From assembly GCA_028874675.1 (NCBI GenBank), contig JAPPJA010000398.1:7423-18119 (forward strand): a stretch of 10,697 nt of DNA, read 5' to 3'. This document shows positions 5,056 through 10,697 of this stretch, piece by piece. Both the position numbers and the translations under genes were made by a program. The first letter of the stretch is position 1. Every line of letters starts with the position of its first letter. The stretch is from Chloroflexota bacterium. Lineage in GTDB: Bacteria > Chloroflexota > Dehalococcoidia > Lucifugimonadales > UBA3495. The notes beneath the pieces were generated by a model. That model ran no database searches and was not told where the DNA came from. It saw only the letters and a list, made by a program, of their open reading frames with translations.

Positions 5056-7008
5056 ATGACCGATATGAAATCCGGAATACAAAGACCTTTGATCCGAACT
5101 CTTATGCCATTGATCGCCCTGCTGGCAATTGTGGCGGTAGCCTGCGGCGCATCCGCTCCGGAGGAGGCAGCGCCGGCCCCGGCAGAACCCGCAGCCGCCC
5201 CGCAACTGGCCGAACCGGCAGCCCTGGCAATTCCAGCCACGGCGGCGCCGGCGGCCCAGGAGACAATGGCCAAGCCCGCCGAGTCCATGGAAGCCAAGCC
5301 GGCGGAAACCATGGCCCAGGCTTCCGAGCCCGAGCCGGCCCAGGCAGCGGCCGCCGCTCCCACCGCGGCGCCTCAATCCACCCCCGCGCCGCCGCCCCAG
5401 GTGGAGAGCGCGCGGGATACCCTTATCTTCGTGACCAATGAAGAGCCGACCACCGTCGGCGCGGCCAGCCCCAACTGCGGCGGCAACATCCAGAACACCA
5501 TCTGCGACGATATGGCCAGCGACCCCCTGACCTGGATTGACGACCACAACAACTTCGAGGTTGTGGGACTGACCGGCATTGAAGGCTGGGAACAGATCGA
5601 CACCGACCGCTGGCGTTTCCAGCTGCGCCAGGGAGTTACCTTCCATAACGGCGCACCCTGGAACGCGGAGCAGGCCGCCTTCTGGATTGACTTCTTCGGC
5701 GACGAGGAGACCAGCGGCCACCATAACTCCAACGATTTCAGCTTCCACGGCGTCATCGGCGGCGAGGTGGTGGACGACTACACCCTGGACGTGGTCTGCG
5801 GCGACGCCTGTCCCATCCTGCCCCGCACCACCATCTTCACCAAGTTCCAGGACGTGGGGTGGTTCCTGGAGACAGTGGGCTCCACCTCGATAGAGGATCT
5901 GCCCATCGAGTTCCCCGCCGAAGTCCATCGCAACACCGTGGGACTGGGACCCTACAAGCTGGTTGAATGGCGTTCCGGGATTGAGATAGAGCTGGAAGCC
6001 AATAAAGACTATAACCCCAACCCGGCAACCAGTTTCTCCCAGGCCCCGTCCATCAACACGGTTATCCAGCAGTGGCGCAACGAGCCCGCCGTCAGGGCCT
6101 CAATGCTCCAGGCAGGGGAGGCGGACTGGACCGAAATCGCCATTGACGACCGGGACCGCGTCCCCAAGTGGGTCTCGGCCACCAACAACGAGGTCTTTCG
6201 GTTCACCATTGACACCATCTTCGACCCGGAACTGTCGAAGAAGGACGTCAGGGCGGCCCTGAACCACTCCGTGGACTGCCAGACCATCCTCGAGCAGATC
6301 TACGGGGGCCTGGTCAGCTGCTACGGCAACATCGCCCAGGTTGGCACCGTGGGCATTACAGACTACAACTCGGCCCACCATGCCTACGACCCGGACCTGG
6401 CCCAGCAGCTGCTCCAGCAGGCCAACTACGACCCGGAGCATGAAATTGTGCTCACCATGCGGTCCAACCGCATTCCCAAGGACGTGGAGGTGGGCGAGGC
6501 ATACGTAACCTCCTGGAACGCCGTGGGAATCAAGGCCACCCTGAACGTGGTGGAATCCAGCGTTTACAGCCAGATCCACCGCTCCACCTGCGGCCACCAG
6601 CGTACGCGGGAAGAAATCGCCAACGCCGCAGGGGCGGACCTGCACGCAAAGTGCGTTACCCTGGGCCCGGGGCCCCCGCGGCACGCTTCCCTGTCCATCG
6701 CCGCCGGTCCCACTTCCACCGAGTCCCTGGACTATTCCCGGCAGGCCGTCCTGCGGAACAGCTGCTACAGCCGCTCCAGCGGGGTGTGTTACCAGGACTT
6801 TCAGGATTTGATGGAAGAAGCCAACGCGACGCCCACCGGCGACTTGCGCCGCCAGCGGATGGAAGTCCTCGCCGACTACGTGCACGACAACTTCCATTTC
6901 GTGCACGGCTTCCAGGTGGTGTCGGTCTATGCCCTGTCCGAGGGCCTGGAATGGACCCCTCACTATGCGCCGAGGGTCAGGGCAAACACCATGTACTTCA
7001 GCAAGTAG
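5056..7008 (+). CDS. ABC transporter substrate-binding lipoprotein, family 5 (oligopeptide/dipeptide type)
   Basis: A 650-residue extracytoplasmic receptor that should capture a peptide or similar solute for an ABC importer. Residues 1-30 form a lipoprotein signal: basic start (K5, R10, R14), hydrophobic core LMPLIALLAIVAVA, and lipobox Cys30, so the mature protein is tethered to the outer face of the membrane. Residues 31-120 are a low-complexity Ala/Pro/Glu linker with the repeats KPAESMEA and KPAETMAQ. The SBP family 5 fold follows, seen in WRFQLRQGVTFHNGAPWNAEQAAFWIDFF (185-214), GLGPYKLVEW (296-305), and KKDVRAALNHSVDCQTI (395-411). Ten mature cysteines occur as five close pairs (141/150, 248/252, 408/422, 512/533, 570/578), suggesting disulfides. 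Total length is above the usual 520-560, explained by the linker. No permease or ATPase gene is adjacent, so it is an orphan receptor. The ligand is unknown; nickel, sugars or antibiotics are alternatives for this family. Confidence 0.92.
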   Translation: MTDMKSGIQRPLIRTLMPLIALLAIVAVACGASAPEEAAPAPAEPAAAPQLAEPAALAIPATAAPAAQETMAKPAESMEAKPAETMAQASEPEPAQAAAAAPTAAPQSTPAPPPQVESARDTLIFVTNEEPTTVGAASPNCGGNIQNTICDDMASDPLTWIDDHNNFEVVGLTGIEGWEQIDTDRWRFQLRQGVTFHNGAPWNAEQAAFWIDFFGDEETSGHHNSNDFSFHGVIGGEVVDDYTLDVVCGDACPILPRTTIFTKFQDVGWFLETVGSTSIEDLPIEFPAEVHRNTVGLGPYKLVEWRSGIEIELEANKDYNPNPATSFSQAPSINTVIQQWRNEPAVRASMLQAGEADWTEIAIDDRDRVPKWVSATNNEVFRFTIDTIFDPELSKKDVRAALNHSVDCQTILEQIYGGLVSCYGNIAQVGTVGITDYNSAHHAYDPDLAQQLLQQANYDPEHEIVLTMRSNRIPKDVEVGEAYVTSWNAVGIKATLNVVESSVYSQIHRSTCGHQRTREEIANAAGADLHAKCVTLGPGPPRHASLSIAAGPTSTESLDYSRQAVLRNSCYSRSSGVCYQDFQDLMEEANATPTGDLRRQRMEVLADYVHDNFHFVHGFQVVSVYALSEGLEWTPHYAPRVRANTMYFSK

Positions 7009-7332
7009 CCGACGGCCCACCGGTTTTACGACCGGAAAGGCTATCAGCGGCAGGCCCCACCGATGCGGGCGGCGTCGAGAAACTTCGGCGCCGCCCCTTG
7101 TGTCTGCCAAATTCCGGCGGTCCGGTCCGGCTTCAAAAGCGGCGCAGCCCGGTACCGGTTCCCGCCTGCCGACCTGGAGCGGGGAGATTGGGCCCTTCCG
7201 TCGGGCTCAGGCGAAGCGCTCTCGCTGCTGAACGTACTTGGGTAATTAACGGCCAGGCCAAGGCGCGATTGACCGGCAATGGGCGAGAAAGTGTTCAGAA
7301 TTGGTGGATTGCCCTGCTGGCCAGGCCCGTCA

Positions 7333-7373
7333 TACCGGCGAAAGCCGGTAGCCAGCGTTCCTTGCCACGCTGG
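7333..7373. repeat. Two adjacent hairpins, repeat-like
   Basis: The first hairpin is perfect: TACCGGC (7333-7339), a GAAA tetraloop, then GCCGGTA (7344-7350). It is followed directly by CCAGCG (7352-7357) and CGCTGG (7368-7373) with a 10-nt loop. The preceding CCCGTCA plus the first hairpin resembles the common CCGTCATxCCxGCGAAAGCxGG intergenic repeat family. No T-tract follows, so a terminator role is unlikely. Confidence 0.5.
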
Positions 7374-7480
7374 ACCTGTGTTCGCTGTTAGCCTTGCTGG
7401 ATTGCGGCGCGGGCCGGAATGAAGAGTTCCAGGCCACTGTGACTCGTCAGCTCTGAACAGTTTCATGGGCGACGAAAATC

Positions 7481-7508
7481 TTGTTGCGCCGGGCAAATAT
7501 GTTATAAT
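7481..7508 (+). promoter_or_regulatory. Promoter of the tRNA cluster
   Basis: A perfect -10 hexamer, TATAAT (7503-7508), lies 18 nt upstream of the first tRNA. A weak -35, TTGTTG (7481-7486), is 16 nt before it. The local A+T richness in an otherwise G+C-rich area supports a promoter. A start near 7515 would give a very short 5' leader, typical of a tRNA operon. Confidence 0.65.
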
Positions 7509-7525
7509 GCGGCATGCGTCGACAG

Positions 7526-7612
7526 GCCGAGGTGGTGGAATTGGTAGACACGCGGTCTTGAGGGGGCCGTGGGCGTAAGCTCGTGTGGGTTCAAGTCCCG
7601 CCCTCGGCACCA
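7526..7612 (+). tRNA. tRNA-Leu (anticodon GAG)
   Basis: An 87-nt tRNA. The acceptor stem GCCGAGG (7526-7532) pairs perfectly with CCTCGGC (7602-7608), and the discriminator is A73. The anticodon stem is CGGTC/GGCCG with loop TTGAGGG, putting GAG at 7560-7562. It reads CUC/CUU Leu codons. The class II variable arm (7570-7584) has a short GGGC/GCTC stem. The T-arm GTGGG-TTCAAGT-CCCGC is intact. The CCA end is encoded at 7610-7612. The overall sequence is close to E. coli LeuU, including the first 20 bases or so. Confidence 0.95.
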
Positions 7613-7655
7613 TGATCGGCCCGGGACCAGGCGCCCAATTACCGGCGCAGTTCGA

Positions 7656-7732
7656 GGCGACGTAGCCAAGTGGACTAAGGCGGAGGTCTGCAAAACCTCT
7701 ATTCGGCGGTTCGAATCCGCCCGTCGCCTCCA
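7656..7732 (+). tRNA. tRNA-Cys (anticodon GCA)
   Basis: A 77-nt tRNA. The acceptor stem GGCGACG (7656-7662) pairs with CGTCGCC (7722-7728). The anticodon stem GAGGT/ACCTC encloses CTGCAAA, putting GCA at 7690-7692. The T-arm is GGCGG-TTCGAAT-CCGCC. The discriminator is U73, a known cysteine identity element, and CCA is encoded at 7730-7732. It lies 43 nt after tRNA-Leu(GAG), with no promoter between, so co-transcription is likely. Confidence 0.95.
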
Positions 7733-7833
7733 TTTTTATTTCCGCCGGAAATTGCTCGGCCGCTTTCCCGAAAGTCGGTTGCAGTTGTAACCCTCAGGCG
7801 CCGGGTCGCCCGACGCCGGGCCATCGCTGATTA

Positions 7834-7918
7834 GCCGGGGTGGCGGAATGGTAGACGCGGCGGACTTAAAATCCGCTATCTTTACGATGTGTGGGTTCGA
7901 GTCCCTCCTCCGGCACCA
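7834..7918 (+). tRNA. tRNA-Leu (anticodon UAA)
   Basis: An 85-nt class II tRNA. The acceptor stem GCCGGGG (7834-7840) pairs with CTCCGGC (7908-7914), including one G-T wobble; the discriminator is A73 and CCA is encoded at 7916-7918. The anticodon stem GCGGA/TCCGC encloses CTTAAAA, giving UAA at 7867-7869, which reads UUA/UUG codons. The variable arm is small, with an ATC/GAT stem. The T-stem GTGGG/CCCTC has a U-U mismatch at its second pair (7892/7906), slightly odd but compatible with function. It follows tRNA-Cys by 101 nt; that spacer holds a short hairpin, GCGcCGGG-TCG-CCCGaCGC. Confidence 0.92.
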
Positions 7919-7951
7919 ATAATTTTCACATAGACAGCTAATGAAAAGTAC

Positions 7952-7978
7952 GGCCCCCGAAAATTCGGGGGCCTTTTT
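7952..7978 (+). terminator. Intrinsic terminator of the tRNA cluster
   Basis: GGCCCCCGAA (7952-7961) and TTCGGGGGCC (7964-7973) are perfectly complementary, giving a 9-bp G+C-rich stem with a 4-nt loop (or 10 bp on paper). TTTTT (7974-7978) follows directly. It lies 34 nt past the last tRNA. It could also act on minus-strand transcripts leaving the DUF1800 gene 97 nt away, since that strand has CTTTTC a few bases after the hairpin, though less ideally. Confidence 0.92.
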
Positions 7979-8074
7979 GTTGCCTTGTGGAAGAACTGGG
8001 CGGGTCCACCCTCCGCCGGTTTCCCGCAAGAGACGGGGAGCAGGGGGCAGGGGCCGCCCCGCTTTGGCATTAGC

Positions 8075-9478
8075 CTAAGTGAACTGGTACTCCTGGGTGG
8101 AGACGATCAGCTGAAGCACCTGCCCCACCTGCTGGGTGAAATCCTCGTCCCGGGTCGATATCTCCCGGTCCGGACCCAGGTGCCCCAGGAACAGGTTGCG
8201 GGTGTCGTCCATCAGCAGGTAGCCGCCCAGCATCTCCAGGCAGCCGTCCACCAGTTCGCTGGCTGTAACCGAGGGACCGGCATCGCTGAATCGCCGCACC
8301 ACCGCCTGAATGCCCGGGGCTTCCAGGCGGCCCATTTCGCTGGCGGCGTAGTTGACCCGCTCCACCAGGGTGCCGCTGTCAATCCACTCCTTGCCCGTGT
8401 GCCAGCCCTCTACCGTGGGCGGGTTCATCAGGTCCTGGCCCATATAGCGTATTTCCAGGGCCATGTCGTACATCCTGGGCATGGGCACGGTGAAGTCGCC
8501 CATAAAACGCAGGGTGCTGCACACCAGTTCCGCCGGGCTCTTCACCTTGGCCCAGCGCGCCTCCTTGAAGAAGTCGGAGTTGAACAGGACCCGCAGCATG
8601 GACCGGATTTCATAGCCGGACCGGAAGTACTCATCCTCCAGCATCTTGATGGCTGCCATATCCCGGGGAGGGGTGTCCTGCCACGACGGAACCTGGGGCT
8701 CATCGGCTACGAAGAAGTTATACAGGTGCCGGGCAATAAACCGGGCCGTGGCCGGCTGCTTGGCCACGATGCGGATGATATCGTCGCCGTTGAAGTCGCC
8801 CGTCTCGCCCAGGAAGGTCTTTTCACCGTCAATATGGTCGAGCCGGTTGTAGAGGAACTGGTTGAAGTAGCGGCCGTAGGGATAGCGGGGCATGCCGTTG
8901 CCCACCGTCCAGCCGGTGAAGGCCTGGGCGCAGGCCTTGACGTCCTCTTCGGTGTAGTTGGACTGGCCGTCCATGCCCACGCCCATGGAAAAGAGCTCAA
9001 GCAATTCCCGGCCCCAGTTCTCGTTGACCGCTTCCCTGTGGCTCAACTGGTTGTCTAGGTAGTAGAGCATGGCCGGATTGGTGGCCATCCTCAGCAGCAG
9101 TTCGTCAAAGCGTCCCATGCCGTGATGGCGGAAGTGTTCCAGCTGCTCCAGGATGTTGTGGGGGGCCATAATCTTGGAGTCGCCGACGCAGAAGATGCTG
9201 TGCCAGAAGAGGCAGAGCTTCTCCTGCAACTGGCGCGGGGAGTTGACCATGCGGAAGGTCCAGTATCCCTGGTTGGCGGCCAGGTACCCCATATCGCGCC
9301 AACCCATATACCGCTGCATCACATCGGTTTCCAGTTCCGGCTGTTCGTCGGGGTTCAGCAGTTCCTCCACCGTGGCCTCGTAGCCCCTGGCGGCCCGCTC
9401 CTGGAGTTCGCTGTAGGAGGCGCCGAAGCCGGCCCGGCGCATCAGGTGAGCCATCAACAGCACATCGTTGTCTGTCAT
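8075..9478 (-). CDS. DUF1800 family protein
   Basis: A 467-residue member of DUF1800, a widespread family of unknown function usually encoded next to a DUF1501 (sulfatase-like) protein; the known members are often exported. Family landmarks in order are HLMRRAGFGASYSELQERAARGYEA near the N-terminus, KLCLFWHSIFCVG (about 87-99), RELLELFSMGVG followed by YTEEDVKACAQAFTGWTV, then FLGETGDFNGDDI, KQPATARFIARHLYNFFVAD, KSPAELVCSTLRFMG, and MGQDLMNPPTVEGWHTGKEWIDSGTLVERVNYA near the C-terminus. No signal peptide is seen at this start, so a cytoplasmic location is suggested. A strong AGGAGGAG lies 4 nt before the ATG. No DUF1501 gene flanks it: downstream is the tRNA terminator and upstream is a divergent CYTH gene. 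Function unknown; the family call is confident. Confidence 0.9.
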   Translation of the reverse strand: MTDNDVLLMAHLMRRAGFGASYSELQERAARGYEATVEELLNPDEQPELETDVMQRYMGWRDMGYLAANQGYWTFRMVNSPRQLQEKLCLFWHSIFCVGDSKIMAPHNILEQLEHFRHHGMGRFDELLLRMATNPAMLYYLDNQLSHREAVNENWGRELLELFSMGVGMDGQSNYTEEDVKACAQAFTGWTVGNGMPRYPYGRYFNQFLYNRLDHIDGEKTFLGETGDFNGDDIIRIVAKQPATARFIARHLYNFFVADEPQVPSWQDTPPRDMAAIKMLEDEYFRSGYEIRSMLRVLFNSDFFKEARWAKVKSPAELVCSTLRFMGDFTVPMPRMYDMALEIRYMGQDLMNPPTVEGWHTGKEWIDSGTLVERVNYAASEMGRLEAPGIQAVVRRFSDAGPSVTASELVDGCLEMLGGYLLMDDTRNLFLGHLGPDREISTRDEDFTQQVGQVLQLIVSTQEYQFT

Positions 9479-9721
9479 AACTCTCCTCCTGAAATACAGA
9501 GCATTCTGAGATAGTATGCGGCTATTTTACTCGATTTACCGGCAAAAGTCTTAAGGATTCGTGAAGACGGCGAAAAAACCGGAGGCGCAAAGTTACACTG
9601 TCAGGCCACATCCGTCATAATGGCATAATGGAAGGCGACGCCCACAATCCCTGGGGAGCGACGCCAATAATCTGCGACCGGCTGAATTTCCACTCTTCCA
9701 AAGCCGGGGAGAAACCGAATC
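9479..9721. other. 243-bp divergent intergenic region between DUF1800 and CYTH genes
   Basis: This region must hold the promoters of both divergent genes. The part from 9500 to 9620 is richer in A+T than its surroundings. Possible -10-like hexamers on the plus strand are CATAAT at 9616-9621 and 9624-9629, and TACTAT on the minus strand near 9513-9518, but none has a convincing -35 partner. No operator palindrome was found. Confidence 0.35.
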
Positions 9722-10252
9722 ATGACCATGCAACGAAACCGGGAGATAAAGGCTTTCTGCCCGGATTTTGAACCAATTCGAAGGGTCCTGTCCCAGCACG
9801 GGGCCACTCACCTGGATGACACGGAGCAGGTGGACTACTACTACAACCTGGCCAGCGACAGGGACAGCGAGACCAACCAGCGGCTGAAGGTGCGAATAGA
9901 CGGCATCGGCCCGCCCCAGGTGATCTATTACGTGGAGGGCCAGGAGGAAGGGGCCAGGACCAGCAGTTTCCGTGTCTGGGGCCTTAACGGCCTGGAAACC
10001 AAGGATATGCTGGACGCCGTCCTGGGCATACGGGCGGTGGTGCGCAAGCAACGGGAAATATGGGAGAAGGACAACGTTGTTTTTCACCTGGACGAAGTGG
10101 AGGGCATCGGAAGGGTGCTCGAGGTGGAAATCAACAGCCGGGAGTCCAGCGACCCCGAAGCGCAACTGGCCGAGTACCAGCGACTCCTGGGGCCCCACCT
10201 GGGAGAACGCATTGTCGGCTCCAACGAAGACCTGGTCGATCTGTCCCAATAG
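9722..10252 (+). CDS. CYTH-domain protein (class IV adenylate cyclase / thiamine triphosphatase superfamily)
   Basis: A 176-residue single-domain protein of the triphosphate tunnel metalloenzyme fold, at normal CyaB-like length. Landmarks are REIKA (7-11, the EIK core of the ExExK motif, with its first acidic residue replaced by Asn6), QVDYYYN (36-42), RLKVRI (54-59), a chain near VIYYVEGQEEGARTSSF (67-83), VVRKQREIW (106-114), and FHLDEVEGIGRVLEVEI (121-137). The basic residues (K10, R54, K56, R58, K109, R111) should bind a triphosphate, and Asp124, Glu134 and Glu136 the metal ions. Members hydrolyse organic or inorganic triphosphates or make cAMP; which applies here cannot be told. The start is supported by GGGGAG 10 nt upstream, and a second in-frame ATG lies two codons later. 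It is divergent from DUF1800 and has no co-directional partner, so it is probably cytoplasmic and monocistronic. Confidence 0.87.
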   Translation: MTMQRNREIKAFCPDFEPIRRVLSQHGATHLDDTEQVDYYYNLASDRDSETNQRLKVRIDGIGPPQVIYYVEGQEEGARTSSFRVWGLNGLETKDMLDAVLGIRAVVRKQREIWEKDNVVFHLDEVEGIGRVLEVEINSRESSDPEAQLAEYQRLLGPHLGERIVGSNEDLVDLSQ

Positions 10253-10460
10253 TCCGATCCCAGGTCTGCTTCTGACGCCGGTCGTAACCTCACCCACATG
10301 GGCAAAGTCTTCTACCGGCCCTTATACCTCAACGCTTCCCGGCGTGACCGCGCGGTTAAGGCAGGCGTGGCACAGCCCCGGGGCGCCCCTGCCCGAAGGC
10401 GGTAACAGGTCAGAGTTGAGGGAACTGCCTGCCCATACACCCGTCATACCCCCGACTTCA
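10253..10460. other. Non-coding stretch downstream of the CYTH gene
   Basis: No credible gene, RNA or strong terminator was recognised here. The only familiar pieces are short fragments such as CCCGTCATACCCCC (10440-10453), a remnant of the CCGTCAT-type intergenic repeats. Together with the repeats to the right, the last 445 bp of the window are repeat-rich and gene-free. Confidence 0.5.
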
Positions 10461-10486
10461 TAGGGGCGCATGGCCATGCGCCCCTA
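10461..10486. repeat. Perfect 26-bp palindrome
   Basis: TAGGGGCGCATGG (10461-10473) is followed immediately by its exact reverse complement, CCATGCGCCCCTA (10474-10486). It resembles the dispersed 'GTAGGGGCGCATGGCxATGCGCCCCTAC' intergenic palindromes that I recall from many environmental genomes. There is no T-tract, so it is more likely a repeat element than a terminator. It lies 208 bp after the CYTH stop. Confidence 0.75.
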
Positions 10487-10511
10487 CCCAACCCACGACT
10501 TGCACGGGTCC

Positions 10512-10540
10512 CGGATTCCCACCTGCGCGGGAACGACGGG
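10512..10540 (+). repeat. TTCCCxCCTGCGCGGGAA hairpin repeat, partial third copy
   Basis: CGGATTCCC-ACCTGCGCGG-GAACGACGGG carries the same hairpin core as the 117-bp elements (TTCCCaC, CTGC, GCGGGAA), with one mismatched pair at A10521. The flanks do not match the 117-bp elements, so the hairpin core occurs as an independent repeat and also as a module inside the longer element. Confidence 0.65.
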
Positions 10541-10644
10541 TTTTCCAGCCCTTTAACACAGCAAGTCTGAACTGTTACTTGAAACGCAGGGCTATCGCAT
10601 GAAAGATTCGTCCTACAGCCGGTCAGTATCCACAAGGCAAATCT

Positions 10645-10683
10645 ATGTCGCCCCGAGCTTGGCGAAGGGCCTTAAAGCCTTCC
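10645..10683 (+). repeat. Dispersed intergenic repeat, copy 2
   Basis: ATGTCGCCCCGAGCTTGGCG and the following GAAGGGCCTTAAAG match the minus-strand reading of 1982-2018 with a handful of substitutions. It lies at the right end of the window; its full extent cannot be judged. No coding potential was seen. Confidence 0.6.
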
Positions 10684-10697
10684 CAAGAGCCCCGCTA

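Larger units (their letters stand above)
7009..7525. other. 517-bp non-coding spacer between the SBP and tRNA genes
   Basis: No reading frame here resembles a known protein; the 60-residue frame near 7063-7245 has no recognisable motif and no good ribosome site. No strong intrinsic terminator follows the SBP stop. Degenerate repeat remnants are visible: CCCTTCCGTCGGGCTCAGGCG (7193-7213) resembles the repeat at 1982-2018, and GATTGCCCTGCTGG (about 7309-7322) resembles the repeat edge at 2067-2080. The paired hairpins at 7333-7373 and the tRNA promoter at 7481-7508 are listed separately. Confidence 0.6.

Noticed and set aside
7009..7525. Possible prophage or genomic island boundary at the tRNA genes
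   Set aside because: No integrase, no direct repeat of a tRNA 3' end within the window, and the genes on both sides look like ordinary chromosomal genes.
7044..7733. Minus-strand frame across the spacer and two tRNAs
   Set aside because: It overlaps two well-formed tRNA genes and a hairpin repeat and has no recognisable protein motif.

Overview
The window is G+C-rich bacterial chromosomal DNA, probably from an environmental assembly. It carries six convincing protein genes, three tRNA genes and several families of short dispersed intergenic repeats. My best guess for the source is an uncultured Chloroflexota, possibly a Dehalococcoidia/SAR202-type lineage. The guess rests on the repeat style (motifs like TCTGAGCGAAGCCGAAGAG and CCCTTCGGCAGGCTCAGGG), the mix of TPP-dependent and GMC enzymes, and a lipoprotein solute-binding protein with a long Ala/Pro linker. 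This is inference; there is no rRNA or other phylogenetic marker here.

Layout. Bases 1-126 are homopolymer-rich and may be an unreliable contig end. A TPP-dependent enzyme is on the minus strand (127-1782). A 537-bp repeat-rich spacer follows, then a GMC flavoprotein oxidoreductase on the plus strand (2320-3867), which converges on a small KdgF-like cupin on the minus strand (4096-4425). A 630-bp spacer holds the second, inverted copy of a 117-bp repeat and a near-consensus promoter for an oligopeptide-type (family 5) ABC substrate-binding lipoprotein (5056-7008). A 517-bp spacer with hairpins leads to a tRNA cluster, Leu(GAG)-Cys(GCA)-Leu(UAA), which has a promoter in front and a strong intrinsic terminator behind. 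A DUF1800 protein (minus, 8075-9478) and a CYTH-domain phosphatase/cyclase-like protein (plus, 9722-10252) are divergently arranged. The last 445 bp have no gene and hold three different repeat elements.

How the genes work together. Almost every protein gene is a separate transcription unit, with alternating strands and long spacers, so there is no visible multi-gene operon. The TPP enzyme, GMC oxidoreductase, cupin and transporter receptor all fit scavenging and oxidation of organic compounds (small acids, alcohols, sugars or peptides). No shared pathway can be shown from this window. The SBP lacks its permease and ATPase genes, and DUF1800 lacks its usual DUF1501 partner.

I do not see a CRISPR array, transposase, phage module, toxin-antitoxin pair or obvious defence system. 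The most interesting items are the TPP enzyme with two conservative changes at hallmark acidic positions, the 117-bp element in two inverted copies, and the SBP whose ten mature cysteines fall into five local pairs.
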